From: Nocardiopsis sp. JB363
Lineage (GTDB): Bacteria; Actinomycetota; Actinomycetes; Streptosporangiales; Streptosporangiaceae
Length of the DNA stretch: 64,000 nucleotides
Assembly: GCF_900143625.1 (NCBI RefSeq)
Contig: NZ_FRFF01000040.1
Coordinates: 53,634-117,633, forward strand
Reading direction: 5' to 3'
Below the pieces are notes generated by a model. It made no database searches, was not told the DNA's origin, and worked only from the letters and a program-made list of their open reading frames with translations. Position numbers and translations under genes: made by a program. This document shows, piece after piece, positions 17,064 to 26,714 of this stretch (its first letter is position 1; every line of letters begins with the position of its first letter).

Positions 17064-17144
17064 CACCTCCCTTCGGTGTCGACCCCCTCCGGTCCGGCCG
17101 CGCCCCCGCGCGTGGCCGGGCCCCCGTCCCAAGGAACAAAATAA

Positions 17145-18353
17145 ATGAAGACGACATTCTCCTCCCCGGCAGCCGGAGAACGGGACGGGGAGAACACGGG
17201 TGTGCCCTTCTTCGGCCAGTCGGAGACCTTTCGAAGACTGTGGCCGGAGATCGAACAAAATTGTGTTCGCGTCATGGACGACGGTAAGTTCTCCCACGGT
17301 TCCATGGTCGCCGAATTCGAGCGCGCCCTGGAAGATTTCACCGGCGCCCGCCACGTCGTCGGCGTCAACTCCGGAACCGACGCCCTCGTGCTGTTGCTGC
17401 GGGCCGCCGGGCTGCGCCCCGGTGACGAGGTGATCGTCCCCGCCTACACGTTCGTCGCCACCGCCACCGCCGTCGTGCACGCCGGCGGCGTACCCGTCTT
17501 CGCCGACATCGAGGAACACGGATACGGCATCGACCCCGACTCCGTCGAGGCCGCCGTCACCGAACGCACCCGCATGGTCATGCCGGTCCACCTCTTCGAC
17601 CGGCTCGCCGACATGGACGGGGTGGGCCGGGTCGCCCGCGCCCACGGTCTCACCGTGGTGGAGGACAGCGCCGAGGCCATCGGTATGCGCGCGAACGACG
17701 TGCACGCCGGCCTGTTCGGCGCCGGTGGTGTGCTCTCCTTCTTCCCCGCCAAGACACTGGGGGCCGTCGGCGACGCCGGCGCGCTGCTCACCGACGACGA
17801 CGCCATCGCCGACACCGCGCGGATGCTGCGCCACCACGGCCGCTCCGGACGCACCCTGGCGGAGTTCCCGGGCATCTCCAACCCGACGGTCGTCACCGGC
17901 GGCAACAGCAAGATGGACGACCTCCAGGCCGCGGTGCTGCTGGCCAAGCTCGCCCACCTGGACGCCGACATCGAACACCGCGCCGCGCTCTCCCGCCGCT
18001 ACGACGCCCGGTTGCGCGAACTGCCCGGGGTGCGGGTCGTCCCCGGCGACGTCCCCACCCGCTCGGGTGAGGAACGCGTGGTCTACGTCCACCTCATCGA
18101 GGTGGACGACCGCGACGGCCTCGTCGCCCACCTGACGGCGGCGCGTATCGGCACCGAGGTCTACTATCCGGGCCCCCTGCACCTGCAACGGTGCTTCACC
18201 CATCTGGGGTACCGGCCGGGCGACGCGCCACGGGCCGAGTCCGTGTGCCGATCGACCGTGGCGCTACCGCTCTACGCCGACCTGACCGAGGACCACGTCG
18301 ACCGGGTCTGCGACGAGATCGAACACTTCCTCACCGGAAGGGGACCCCGATGA
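17145..18353 (+). CDS. DegT/DnrJ/EryC1/StrS PLP aminotransferase 1
   Basis: The 402-aa fold-type-I PLP enzyme carries GVNSGTDALVLLLRAAG (cofactor phosphate loop), GDEVIVPAYTFVATATAV, VVEDSAEAIG (Asp to the pyridine N) and the Schiff-base lysine in SFFPAKTLGAVGDAG. These enzymes transaminate keto-sugars or keto-cyclitols using Glu or Gln. The 81-base gap after the EF-hand gene holds short hairpins (17062-17080) and AAGGAA as ribosome site. It overlaps the second aminotransferase by four bases. Confidence 0.93.
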   Translation: MKTTFSSPAAGERDGENTGVPFFGQSETFRRLWPEIEQNCVRVMDDGKFSHGSMVAEFERALEDFTGARHVVGVNSGTDALVLLLRAAGLRPGDEVIVPAYTFVATATAVVHAGGVPVFADIEEHGYGIDPDSVEAAVTERTRMVMPVHLFDRLADMDGVGRVARAHGLTVVEDSAEAIGMRANDVHAGLFGAGGVLSFFPAKTLGAVGDAGALLTDDDAIADTARMLRHHGRSGRTLAEFPGISNPTVVTGGNSKMDDLQAAVLLAKLAHLDADIEHRAALSRRYDARLRELPGVRVVPGDVPTRSGEERVVYVHLIEVDDRDGLVAHLTAARIGTEVYYPGPLHLQRCFTHLGYRPGDAPRAESVCRSTVALPLYADLTEDHVDRVCDEIEHFLTGRGPR

Positions 18354-19495
18354 CCGTCACCGCCGAACGGGCGATCCCGTTCTTCGCGCCCGACCTGTTC
18401 GAGGCCGACCGCGACGCCCTCCTGGGGGCCCTGTACGAGGTCGGTACCGACCCCGAACAGAAGTTCATCCTGGGCCGGCGCACCGCACGGCTGGAGGACG
18501 CGCTGCGCACCCGCCTGGACGCCTCCGACGTCGTGGCCTGCTCCAGCGGGACCTCCGCCCTCACCCTGATCCTCTCCGCCATGGACATCGGACCCGGTGA
18601 CGAGGTCATCGTCCCGGCCTTCGGGTGCGCCCCGCTGGCGAGCACGGTCCTGTCCCAGGGCGCGACCCCGGTGTTCGCCGACGTCGACCCGCGCGCGTTG
18701 ACCATGGACCCCGAGCACGCCGAGGCCCTGGTCACCGAGCGGACACGGGCGTTGATGCCCGCGCACATGTTCTCCGTCATGGCCGACATGCCGCGTTTGC
18801 GCGCCCTGGCCTCCCGAGCGGGGGTGCGACTCGTGGAGGACTCCGCGCTCGCCCAGGGCGGTGTGCTCGCGGGCCGCCCCGCCGGCCGGTGGGGCGACGC
18901 GGGCGTGTACTCCTTCGTGCAGGTCAAGATCTTCGGGATGCCGGGTGAGGGAGGCGTGGTCCTCACCGACGACACCGACCTCGCCGAGCGGGTGCGGATG
19001 CTGCGCAACCACGGCCAGGACGGGCGCAATCGCTTCCTGCACCACCACGTCGGCCACAACAGCCGCTTCGACGAGGTGATGGCCGCCTTCCAGCTGCACC
19101 GTATGGCCGGCCTCACCGAGCGCGTCGACCGCCGTACCGAGATCTGTTCGTACTACTCCGAGCGTCTCGCCGATCTGGCCGACGCCGGTGTCGTCGCGCC
19201 ACCTGTGGGCGGGGACGGTCGATTCCCCTACGTCTACACGCTCCTGTGCGAGGACCGCGAGGGCCTGCGCGACCACTTGGCCGCCCAGGGGATCGCCACC
19301 CACGTCTACTACCCGCGGATCCTGCCCGAACAACCGGCCTTCAGCGAGCACGCCTGCCCCGGCGGGCACTGGCCCCGGGCGTCGGAAGCCGCCCGCCGCA
19401 ACATCTCCCTGCCCCTGTATCCGCACCTGAGCGACGCCCGCGTCGAACACGTGGCCGATGCCGTCCGCTCGTTCGTCCACGGGAGTACACGTTGA
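18350..19495 (+). CDS. DegT/DnrJ/EryC1/StrS PLP aminotransferase 2
   Basis: The 381-aa protein starts MTVTAERAIPFFAP. It contains CSSGTSALTLILSAMD, GDEVIVPAFGCAP, the Asp in VEDSALAQGG and the PLP lysine in SFVQVKIFGMPGEGG. It is clearly diverged from the adjacent paralogue (different active-site segments), so the two probably act on different substrates or positions rather than as a duplicate. Some DegT pairs form hetero-oligomers, which is also possible. Its stop is overlapped by the TTG start of the UbiA gene. Confidence 0.93.
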   Translation: MTVTAERAIPFFAPDLFEADRDALLGALYEVGTDPEQKFILGRRTARLEDALRTRLDASDVVACSSGTSALTLILSAMDIGPGDEVIVPAFGCAPLASTVLSQGATPVFADVDPRALTMDPEHAEALVTERTRALMPAHMFSVMADMPRLRALASRAGVRLVEDSALAQGGVLAGRPAGRWGDAGVYSFVQVKIFGMPGEGGVVLTDDTDLAERVRMLRNHGQDGRNRFLHHHVGHNSRFDEVMAAFQLHRMAGLTERVDRRTEICSYYSERLADLADAGVVAPPVGGDGRFPYVYTLLCEDREGLRDHLAAQGIATHVYYPRILPEQPAFSEHACPGGHWPRASEAARRNISLPLYPHLSDARVEHVADAVRSFVHGSTR

Positions 19496-20490
19496 CCGAA
19501 CATGTGACCGCGCCCTCCGCGTCGCCCGCCCCCGGCCCGTCCTCCACCTCCTCGGCCCCGCCACGGCCCACTCTGGGAACCTACGCCCGGCTGGCCAAGC
19601 TCGACATCGTCGACTACTACATCGGCCTGCCCCTGGTGTTCGCCCTGACGCTGCCTCTGCTGGGCATGCGCGTGGACACGGTCGGACTCCTCCTGCTCAT
19701 CCTGGTCGCCGAGATCGCGGTGGTGGCCGCCATGGTCGCCTTCGACGACGTCACCGGATACCGGGACGGATCCGACGCCGCCAACTACGGATCCGACGCC
19801 GCCCGCCGCCGATTGGCCCGCAAACCCCTGGTCGCCGGGACCCTCACCGAACCCCAGGCACTGCGCTTCGGTCGGTCCGCGACCATCGCGAGCGTCGTCC
19901 TGTGGACCCTGGTGGTGGCGCTGGCCCCGCACCGGCCGCTGTGGGCCGTCATCGGCGCCGCCCTGTGCCTGGTCGCGTCGGTCCAGTACTCCTGGGGGCT
20001 GAAGATCAGCTACCGGGGCTTCCAGGAGATCTTCCTCGTCGGCCTGGGCGTGGGCTGGGTGCTGGTGCCCTACGGACTGCTCGTCGGGCACGTCGACGGG
20101 TTCGTCGTCGTCCAGGCGTTGATCTTCGGCGGCGGCCCGATGATCTTCGGTCTGTACTCCAACACCAACGACGCCGACGGGGACCGGGCCGCCGGGCGCA
20201 TCACCGTCGCCACGAAGGTCTCCCCGCGCGTCAACTCGATCTTCATCATCGCGCTCACCGCCGTGGAGACCCTACTGGTCACCGGCTCGCACCTGTTCGG
20301 CATCGCCCCGTGGTGGTTCCCCGTGGTGCTGCTGCCCGTCATCGCGATGCGGATGATGCAACTCTTCATCGGGTTCGTCCGCGGCGACATCCTGCGGGCC
20401 CGGCGGATGGCCATCCACACCCACCGCGTCGCGGTGGTCCTGCTCATCGGCGCCAACCTGGCCGTCGCGTTCCTGACGGGAGCGGCGTGA
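19492..20490 (+). CDS. UbiA-family membrane prenyltransferase
   Basis: The 332-aa protein has eight or nine TM segments and the two Asp-rich motifs of the family: FDDVTGYRDGSD (about residue 85) and NTNDADGDRAAG (about 225). These bind Mg2+-prenyl diphosphate in the membrane. I chose TTG at 19492 because it overlaps the preceding stop with GGGAG six bases upstream; GTG 19504 is the alternative. No prenyl-diphosphate synthase is in the window, so the donor should come from central metabolism. The acceptor could be an aromatic, a lipid or a sugar alcohol. Confidence 0.88.
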   Translation: MTEHVTAPSASPAPGPSSTSSAPPRPTLGTYARLAKLDIVDYYIGLPLVFALTLPLLGMRVDTVGLLLLILVAEIAVVAAMVAFDDVTGYRDGSDAANYGSDAARRRLARKPLVAGTLTEPQALRFGRSATIASVVLWTLVVALAPHRPLWAVIGAALCLVASVQYSWGLKISYRGFQEIFLVGLGVGWVLVPYGLLVGHVDGFVVVQALIFGGGPMIFGLYSNTNDADGDRAAGRITVATKVSPRVNSIFIIALTAVETLLVTGSHLFGIAPWWFPVVLLPVIAMRMMQLFIGFVRGDILRARRMAIHTHRVAVVLLIGANLAVAFLTGAA

Positions 20491-21836
20491 GCACACCGAT
20501 CGACGTGGCGGTGGTGGGCGCCGGCCCCGCCGGACTGGCGACGGCGCATCTGCTGACCGCCGCCGGGTGCACGGTCCGGGTCCTGGAGTCCGCCGAAGAA
20601 GTGGGCGGACGCATGCGCACCCTGCGCACCGACGGCCACCTCATCGACACCGGCGCCGAGATGATCCCCTCGGCCGACGCCTATCCGGCGACCTGGCGGC
20701 TCATCCGCGCCATGGGACTGGACCACGATCCCGAAGCGATCCCTCTGGTGCGCGACGCCCTGTCGGTGTGGTGGAAGGGACGATCCCACCGTCACGCGGG
20801 GCGTCCCCTGGGTTTGCTCACCGGGATGGGTCTGTCCCCGAGCGCCCGCCTGGACCTGGCACGCCTGCAACTGGACCTGGGTCGGTCCGATCCGGACCCT
20901 GAACACCCCGAGAGGGCGGGGACAGGGGAGGCGACCATCGCCGACCTCCTGCGCACCCACCACCCGCAGTTGCGCGAACGGCTGCTGGGTCCACTGGCGG
21001 CGGGGTTCTTCGGCTGGCCCGCGGAACGGGCCGCCGCCGCCCCCTTCGCCGCCCACCTGGCCTCCGCCGGCAGCACCGCGACCTGGCGCACCTACCGGGA
21101 CGGGATGGACACCCTGCCGCGGGCCCTGGCCGCCCGGCTCGACGTGCGCACCGGCCACCCGGTCACGGCGCTCGCCCCCGGCCCGGACGGGGTACGCCTG
21201 GACTCACCGAGAGGCGCGCTCACCGCCCGGACGGCCGTCCTGGCCGTGCCGGCCCCCGTCGCGGCGGGCCTGTACCCCGACGCCCCGGCGGCCGAACGCG
21301 CCTACCTGGCGGCCTGTGGATACGCGCCGATGCTCCGGCTGTCCCTGATGCTGGACGCGCCACTGTCCCCGCGCGGGGCACGCCGAGGCTTCGCCCACCT
21401 GGTGCCCGACGACCCCCGGATCGGGGTGGTCACCATCGACCACGCCAAACACCCCGGCCGAGCGCCGAGGGGTCGAGGCCTGATCTCCCTGATCGCCACC
21501 CCCACGGCGGCGCGGGACCTGATGGACGCCCCTGACGACGAGGTGGACCGGCGGTTGCTGGAGAGGGTCGAGCGTTACCTGCCCGGAGCGACGGCGCGCG
21601 TGCGCGGGACGGTCACGCACCGTTTCCGGCACGGCCTGCCCCTGCCCGAAGCGCACACGATGTCCGCGCGTCCCGCCTTCGTCGACCGCCCGCCGGCGGC
21701 CGTCGACTACGCGGGGGACTGGATCTCCTCACGTCCCTGTAGCGAGGGGGCGGTGGCCTCGGCCTACACGGCGGCCGAACGCGTCTTCGCCTTCCTCACC
21801 GCGACCCGCGCACCCACTCCGATCGAGGCACTGTGA
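20487..21836 (+). CDS. FAD-dependent amine-oxidase/protoporphyrinogen-oxidase-fold enzyme
   Basis: The 449-aa protein starts with GTG at 20487. It has the dinucleotide motif VAVVGAGPAGLATAHLL, the second family motif SAEEVGGRMRTLRTDG, and a C-terminal YAGDWISSRPCSEGAVASA that contacts FAD. The fold covers amine oxidases, phytoene desaturases and protoporphyrinogen oxidases. Following UbiA directly, it may oxidise or desaturate the prenylated intermediate. It ends four bases into the next gene. Confidence 0.87.
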   Translation: MSTPIDVAVVGAGPAGLATAHLLTAAGCTVRVLESAEEVGGRMRTLRTDGHLIDTGAEMIPSADAYPATWRLIRAMGLDHDPEAIPLVRDALSVWWKGRSHRHAGRPLGLLTGMGLSPSARLDLARLQLDLGRSDPDPEHPERAGTGEATIADLLRTHHPQLRERLLGPLAAGFFGWPAERAAAAPFAAHLASAGSTATWRTYRDGMDTLPRALAARLDVRTGHPVTALAPGPDGVRLDSPRGALTARTAVLAVPAPVAAGLYPDAPAAERAYLAACGYAPMLRLSLMLDAPLSPRGARRGFAHLVPDDPRIGVVTIDHAKHPGRAPRGRGLISLIATPTAARDLMDAPDDEVDRRLLERVERYLPGATARVRGTVTHRFRHGLPLPEAHTMSARPAFVDRPPAAVDYAGDWISSRPCSEGAVASAYTAAERVFAFLTATRAPTPIEAL

Positions 21837-23443
21837 TACCGAGCAAACCCATCCACCTGGGCACCCTCTTCGATGACCTGACCGTGCGCGGATCCACCAC
21901 CGCCGTGCGCCTGAGCCGGCCCCTGGACATCGCTCCGGAGGCGGGCGTCGAACTCGACGTACCGGGTGCTCGGAGCCTGGTCCTTCGGATCTGTGGCTGG
22001 TTCGCCCAGGCCGGCGTCCGGTCGGGTGACCGTGTGGCCATCGCCAAGCGCAACCACTGGGACTACGTGCTGCTCGCGTGCGCCGCCGCGCGCATGGGAG
22101 CGGTGCCCGTCTCGCTGTCGGCCCACCTGGCGCCGTCGACCCTGGCGATCCTGCTGCGCAGGTCGGACCCGGCGTTGTTGGTCACCGACACCGCCCTGCT
22201 CCGTGGGGCGCGAGACGCCGGACACGACCCCTCGCTCCACGCGGCCCGGACCCTGGTGGTGGACGGGACGGTCGAGGGCGCGCTCACCCTCGACGACGTG
22301 CGCGGTGGAAACGCGCCTCCACCGCGCCGTCCGCACCTGGACGCCCCACTGGCGATCATGCACACCTCCGGCACCACCGGGGTGCCGAAACTGGCCGTGC
22401 ACTCCACCCGGACCCTCATGCGCAGACTGGCCGGGTTCGAATCACACCGGTGGCCGATCCTGGGCAGTCGCCGCGACGACACCGTCACCTCCTCGTTCTC
22501 CTTCGCCCACGGCCGTGCCCTGGCCTGGACCGCCGGGGTGCTGTGGCTGTCCCCCGACGCGCTCTCGGTGATCACCTCATCCGACCGGGCGGAGGCCGAA
22601 CCCGCGCTGCGTCTGCATCGCCCCACCGTTCTGGAGGCCCAGCCCGCCACCCTGGCGCGTTGGCAGCACCACCTCGACGAGGACCGGCGATGGGAGGGGC
22701 TCCAACGCGTGCGACTGTTCGTCAGCACCTTCGACGCCGTACATCCCTCCACCGTCCGCACGTTCCTGAACGCCAGCGAACGCCGCGCCCCGGTGTGGAT
22801 GCAGGGCTGGGGCCAGAGCGAGACGGGACCGCTGACCTTCCGCTTCTTCACGCGCCGCTCGCTCTCGCGGAGCCAGGGGGTCGGAGCCACCACCCGCGAC
22901 CTGGGCCGTCCGATCCCGGGTCGGACCCGGCTCCGAGCCGTGGACCCGCGGACCCTGCGCCCCCTCCCGCCGGGCACGCCCGGCCTGTTGTTCTGCCGTA
23001 CCGAAGCCCTGTGCCTGGGCTACGTCGGTGAGGAGGGTCGCTGGCGGGACAAGCTCGTCGGCCCCTGGTGGGGCACCGGCGACATCGGCTCCATCGACCG
23101 CACCGGCGCGGTCCGCTTGGTGGACCGCGAGGTGGACGCCCTGACCGAGGGCGGGTGCCTGGAGATCGAGGACGTCGTCGACGAACGACTCCCCCGGGCA
23201 CTGGAATGCCTCGTGTTGGGTGTGACCGACGGGCCGCCCGTCCCGGTGGTGGCCACCGAGGACGGCACCCTGGACCTGGGGGATTGGAAAGTGGCGGTCG
23301 AGGACCTGCCGACCATGGCCGACCCGATGGTCGTGACCTGGGACGAACTGCCGCGCACCGGAACCGGGAAGGTCCGGCGGAGCGCGTTGCGGGAGAAGCT
23401 GGGTCTGCCCGCCGACGGTCGTGGGACGGGTCGGTGGACGTGA
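21833..23443 (+). CDS. Acyl-CoA synthetase/adenylate-forming ligase 1
   Basis: The 536-aa ANL-superfamily enzyme has an intact P-loop, MHTSGTTGVPKLAVHS (A3), GWGQSETGP (A5) and WWGTGDIG (A7). The catalytic lysine lies in PRTGTGKVRRSALRE (A10). It should adenylate a carboxylic acid and pass it to CoA or an amine. No carrier protein is encoded nearby, so CoA is the likely acceptor. The GTG of the next gene overlaps its stop. Confidence 0.88.
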   Translation: MIPSKPIHLGTLFDDLTVRGSTTAVRLSRPLDIAPEAGVELDVPGARSLVLRICGWFAQAGVRSGDRVAIAKRNHWDYVLLACAAARMGAVPVSLSAHLAPSTLAILLRRSDPALLVTDTALLRGARDAGHDPSLHAARTLVVDGTVEGALTLDDVRGGNAPPPRRPHLDAPLAIMHTSGTTGVPKLAVHSTRTLMRRLAGFESHRWPILGSRRDDTVTSSFSFAHGRALAWTAGVLWLSPDALSVITSSDRAEAEPALRLHRPTVLEAQPATLARWQHHLDEDRRWEGLQRVRLFVSTFDAVHPSTVRTFLNASERRAPVWMQGWGQSETGPLTFRFFTRRSLSRSQGVGATTRDLGRPIPGRTRLRAVDPRTLRPLPPGTPGLLFCRTEALCLGYVGEEGRWRDKLVGPWWGTGDIGSIDRTGAVRLVDREVDALTEGGCLEIEDVVDERLPRALECLVLGVTDGPPVPVVATEDGTLDLGDWKVAVEDLPTMADPMVVTWDELPRTGTGKVRRSALREKLGLPADGRGTGRWT

Positions 23444-25104
23444 TAACGACGCGGGTCCGCGCGGCCCCGTTGGCGGGGACCCCGGCGTGGGCCGTGGGCG
23501 ACACCGTGCCGGTGCGTGTGGCGGCGTCCCGGTTGCGGGAACTGGGCTGTGCGATCGAACGGGTGGGGGAGACCTCGCTCGCGCCCGGATCCGCCGGACG
23601 GATCGACCTGCTCACCGATCCCGCGGGACCGACCCTGGGGTGCGACATCGGGTGGTCGACCCCTTCGGTGCCCCTGAGGGACGAACGCGACGTGCAGGCC
23701 GCGTGCGGCCTGGCGCACCTGCACGGCCGGTCCCGGGGCGAGGACCGGTTCCTGCCGATCGACTACGCGTCGGTGTGCGCGGGTGTGCTGGCGGCCCAGG
23801 CGGTGATGGCGACGGTGCTGACCCTGGAACGCGGTGGTCCGGCGCTGCGCGGATCGGTGTCGGTGGCCGGGGCGGCGTTGACGGCGATCGCCCACTACGT
23901 CGCCCCGGCCACCGCGACACCGGGGACACCGTTCGTCGCGCACGCGGGGCAGGCGCCGCCGTTCGGTTCCTCGGACGGGGTCCGCTTCGAGATCGAGACC
24001 CTGGACCCCGAGGCGTGGCTACGGTTCTGGGAGACGTTGGGTGCGCCCATGGAGGTGATCGCCACCGGATGGGCGCCGTTCCAACGACGCTTCGCCACCG
24101 CCGTGTGCCCGCTGCCCCGAGCGCTGTTCGACATCCTCGCCGCGCGACCGTTCGCGCTCGTGCGCGACGTCGCCCGCGAGTGCGCGGTGGGGGTCGTCCC
24201 CGTGCGCGCGCCCGAGGACAACACCGACGAGGGACCGACCTCGCCCTGGCGGCTGCGAGGTCTGGACGCCACACCGGGTGAGCCCCTTCCCCCCTGGCCC
24301 GACACCGGAACGGGGCCGCTGGCCGGACTGCGTCTGGTGGAGGCCACCAACCGGGTCCAAGGCCCCCTGGCGGGGCTGCTGCTGACACTGATGGGCGCCG
24401 ACACGGTCCGGATCGAACCGCCAGGCGGTGACCCCATGCGCGGGGTACCGCCCCTGGCCGGTGGGGTCTCGGCCCGCTTCGCCGCGTTCAACCGGGGCAA
24501 GGACGCCATCGAGTGCGACCTGAGGACCGCCGAGGGCCGTGGCGCGGCGGGCGACCTGGCCGCGCGAGGGCACGTCCTGCTCTACAACTGGCCGCCCGGC
24601 CGGGCCGAACGGTTCGGGTTGGGCGTGGACGACCTCACCGCTCGCGCCCCGGGCCTGGTGCACGTCCACGCCGACGGCTGGGCCGGTGAGGAACCCGACC
24701 CCGGTGCGCCGGCCACCGACTTCTCGGTCCAGGCCCACGGCGGGATCGCCGACCTGCTGGTCGACGGCGACGCGGAGCCCGCGCCGTCCCTGATCACCCT
24801 CACCGACGTGCTCGGCGCCTTCCTGGCGGCCGAGGCCGCTCTGGCCGGTCTGTTGCTGCGTACCCGCACGGGTGTCGGGGTCGCCGGCCGTACGGCGTTG
24901 GTCGACGCGGCCCGCCTGCTTCGGCGGGCCGGACGCGGCACCGCCCACCTGGCCAAGGGCGGGACACCAGCGGTCGCGCGGCCGGAAACGGTCGCCGGAA
25001 CCTTCCCCGAGGCGTTCACGAGGGAGCACGGGGTCGCCCTGCCCCGCGCGCCATGGACGTTCACGCCCCTGGAAGGCCCCCCGGGTGGGGAGGCGCGGCG
25101 ATGA
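23440..25104 (+). CDS. Tandem-domain CaiB/BaiF-type CoA-transferase
   Basis: The 554-aa protein consists of two family-III CoA-transferase-like halves. The N-terminal half (about 1-275) is degenerate. The C-terminal half (about 285-554) has LAGLRLVEATNRVQGPLAG, MGADTVRIEPPGGDPMRG, FNRGKDAIECDL and YNWPPGRAERFGLG. Its Asp in TLTDVLGAFLAAEAAL is at the position of the catalytic nucleophile. Sandwiched between two acid-CoA ligases, it may move CoA between two acids, or the degenerate half may be structural. The GTG start comes from the four-base overlap; the stop overlaps the next ATG. Confidence 0.8.
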   Translation: MITTRVRAAPLAGTPAWAVGDTVPVRVAASRLRELGCAIERVGETSLAPGSAGRIDLLTDPAGPTLGCDIGWSTPSVPLRDERDVQAACGLAHLHGRSRGEDRFLPIDYASVCAGVLAAQAVMATVLTLERGGPALRGSVSVAGAALTAIAHYVAPATATPGTPFVAHAGQAPPFGSSDGVRFEIETLDPEAWLRFWETLGAPMEVIATGWAPFQRRFATAVCPLPRALFDILAARPFALVRDVARECAVGVVPVRAPEDNTDEGPTSPWRLRGLDATPGEPLPPWPDTGTGPLAGLRLVEATNRVQGPLAGLLLTLMGADTVRIEPPGGDPMRGVPPLAGGVSARFAAFNRGKDAIECDLRTAEGRGAAGDLAARGHVLLYNWPPGRAERFGLGVDDLTARAPGLVHVHADGWAGEEPDPGAPATDFSVQAHGGIADLLVDGDAEPAPSLITLTDVLGAFLAAEAALAGLLLRTRTGVGVAGRTALVDAARLLRRAGRGTAHLAKGGTPAVARPETVAGTFPEAFTREHGVALPRAPWTFTPLEGPPGGEARR

Positions 25105-26714
25105 CCTGGACGTCCTCGGCGGGCCTGGCCCTGCCCGACCTCGTGCCCGCCGAACCGCGTGCGCGATGGGTGCGGGAGGGGGTGTGCCCGGGACGGGACC
25201 TGTACTCCCTGTTCCTGGACACCGTGCGCGAGGACCCCGCGCGCGAAGCGATCGTGGACGCCCACGGTGGCCTGGACCGCGCCGGGCTGGCCGCGTGGGT
25301 CGGACGGGCCGCCGCCGCCCTGACCGCTCACGGACGCGGTGAGCGCGACGTCATCGCGGTGCTGCTTCCCGATGGCCGGGACGCGATCGCCGTCGAACTC
25401 GCCATCGCCGCCCTGGGCGCGGTCGCCCTTCCGATCCCCTATGGGCGCTCCCGGCCCGACGTGCTCTCCCTGGTGGATCGGTCCCGTGCCGCGCTCGTGG
25501 TCACCGATCCCGGACGGGCCGACGAACTGGGGGAGAGGCCCCTGTGGTGCGTGGGGGCGGGGGATCTGATTCCCGAGGGGCCGCTCGCCCGCGCGGGGGT
25601 CCCCGAACCGGCACGGCCCGATTCCGCCTCGCCCGCCCGCATCCTCGTCTCCTCGGGGTCGGAGGGCGCACCGGGCATGGTGGCCTACTCCCACGACGCC
25701 ATGGCCGGGGGGCGGGGCAACTACGCACGGGCGCTGTTGGGCACCGACCCCGTCCGCGCGCTGATCCCGGTTCCCCTGGCCTCCTCCTTCGGCTCGTTGG
25801 GCCTGGTGTCCCTGATCCGGCTGGGGGCGACCCTCATCGTTCCGGGACGGTTCGATCCCACGGAGGTCCTGCGCTCCATCGAACGCCACCGGCCCACCCA
25901 TCTGATCGGCGTGCCCACCATGTTGCGGCGCGTGGCCCTGGTGGCGGAGACCGTCGACGCCTCGTCGCTGCGCGCCCTGGTGGCCAGCGGGGCGCCCCTG
26001 CACCAGGACGTGCGGGACCTGTGCAGGCGGCGCTTCGACCGACCCGTGATCAACGTCTACGGATCCACCGACGGGGTGAACTGCCACACCGCGCACGACC
26101 CCGACGGATGGGAACCGGGCATGGCCGGCCGGCCCGCCCCGGAAGTCGCCCGGATCCGGGTGTGCGACCGGGCGGGGAACCCGGTGCCGACGGGGGAGGT
26201 CGGCGAGATCCTGGCCAGGGGACCGATGACGCCCCTGTGTCACGTCGCGGACCCCGCACTCGACGCGCGCGGACGAACCGCCCAGGGATGGGTGCGCACC
26301 GGTGACGCCGGCCGTCTGGACGCCGACGGCACCCTGTGGGTCGTGGACCGGTTGCGTCGCACGGTGATCCGGGGCGGTGTCACCCTCTTCCCCTCGGAGG
26401 TGGAGCGCGCCTTGGCGGCCCACCCCGCGCTGGCCGAGGCGCAGTGCGTTCCCGTGCCCGACCCCGACCTGGGCGAACGCATGTGCGCCTGTGTCTGCCC
26501 GCTGCCCGGCGTGGACCCGCCCACGTCCCGCGACCTGCTCCTCCACCTGCGCGACCGGCAGGGGATGGACGTTCGGGCCCTGCCCGAACACGTGGTGTTC
26601 CTGCCCGCGCTACCGCTCGGCCCGACCGGGAAGACGTGCACCTCCACGCTGACCCGGATGGCGGCCGACGCGGTCCGAGACCGACCGACCGTACTCTCAG
26701 GAGAAACCCGATGA
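25101..26714 (+). CDS. Acyl-CoA synthetase/adenylate-forming ligase 2
   Basis: The 537-aa ANL enzyme starts MTWTSSAGLALPD. Its A3 segment, SSGSEGAPGMVAYSHDA, has Gly where Lys is usual, as in a divergent branch of aryl/cyclohexenyl-carboxylate ligases. A5 is NVYGSTDGVN and A7 is WVRTGDAG. The A10 lysine is kept in PLGPTGKTCTSTL, so adenylation is probably still possible. It overlaps the CoA-transferase and the methyltransferase by four bases each. Confidence 0.85.
   Translation: MTWTSSAGLALPDLVPAEPRARWVREGVCPGRDLYSLFLDTVREDPAREAIVDAHGGLDRAGLAAWVGRAAAALTAHGRGERDVIAVLLPDGRDAIAVELAIAALGAVALPIPYGRSRPDVLSLVDRSRAALVVTDPGRADELGERPLWCVGAGDLIPEGPLARAGVPEPARPDSASPARILVSSGSEGAPGMVAYSHDAMAGGRGNYARALLGTDPVRALIPVPLASSFGSLGLVSLIRLGATLIVPGRFDPTEVLRSIERHRPTHLIGVPTMLRRVALVAETVDASSLRALVASGAPLHQDVRDLCRRRFDRPVINVYGSTDGVNCHTAHDPDGWEPGMAGRPAPEVARIRVCDRAGNPVPTGEVGEILARGPMTPLCHVADPALDARGRTAQGWVRTGDAGRLDADGTLWVVDRLRRTVIRGGVTLFPSEVERALAAHPALAEAQCVPVPDPDLGERMCACVCPLPGVDPPTSRDLLLHLRDRQGMDVRALPEHVVFLPALPLGPTGKTCTSTLTRMAADAVRDRPTVLSGETR

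Noticed and set aside
16416..18203. A 595-codon - strand frame across the EF-hand and aminotransferase genes
   Set aside because: The + strand genes have complete EF-hand loops and PLP motifs; the opposite frame shows none.
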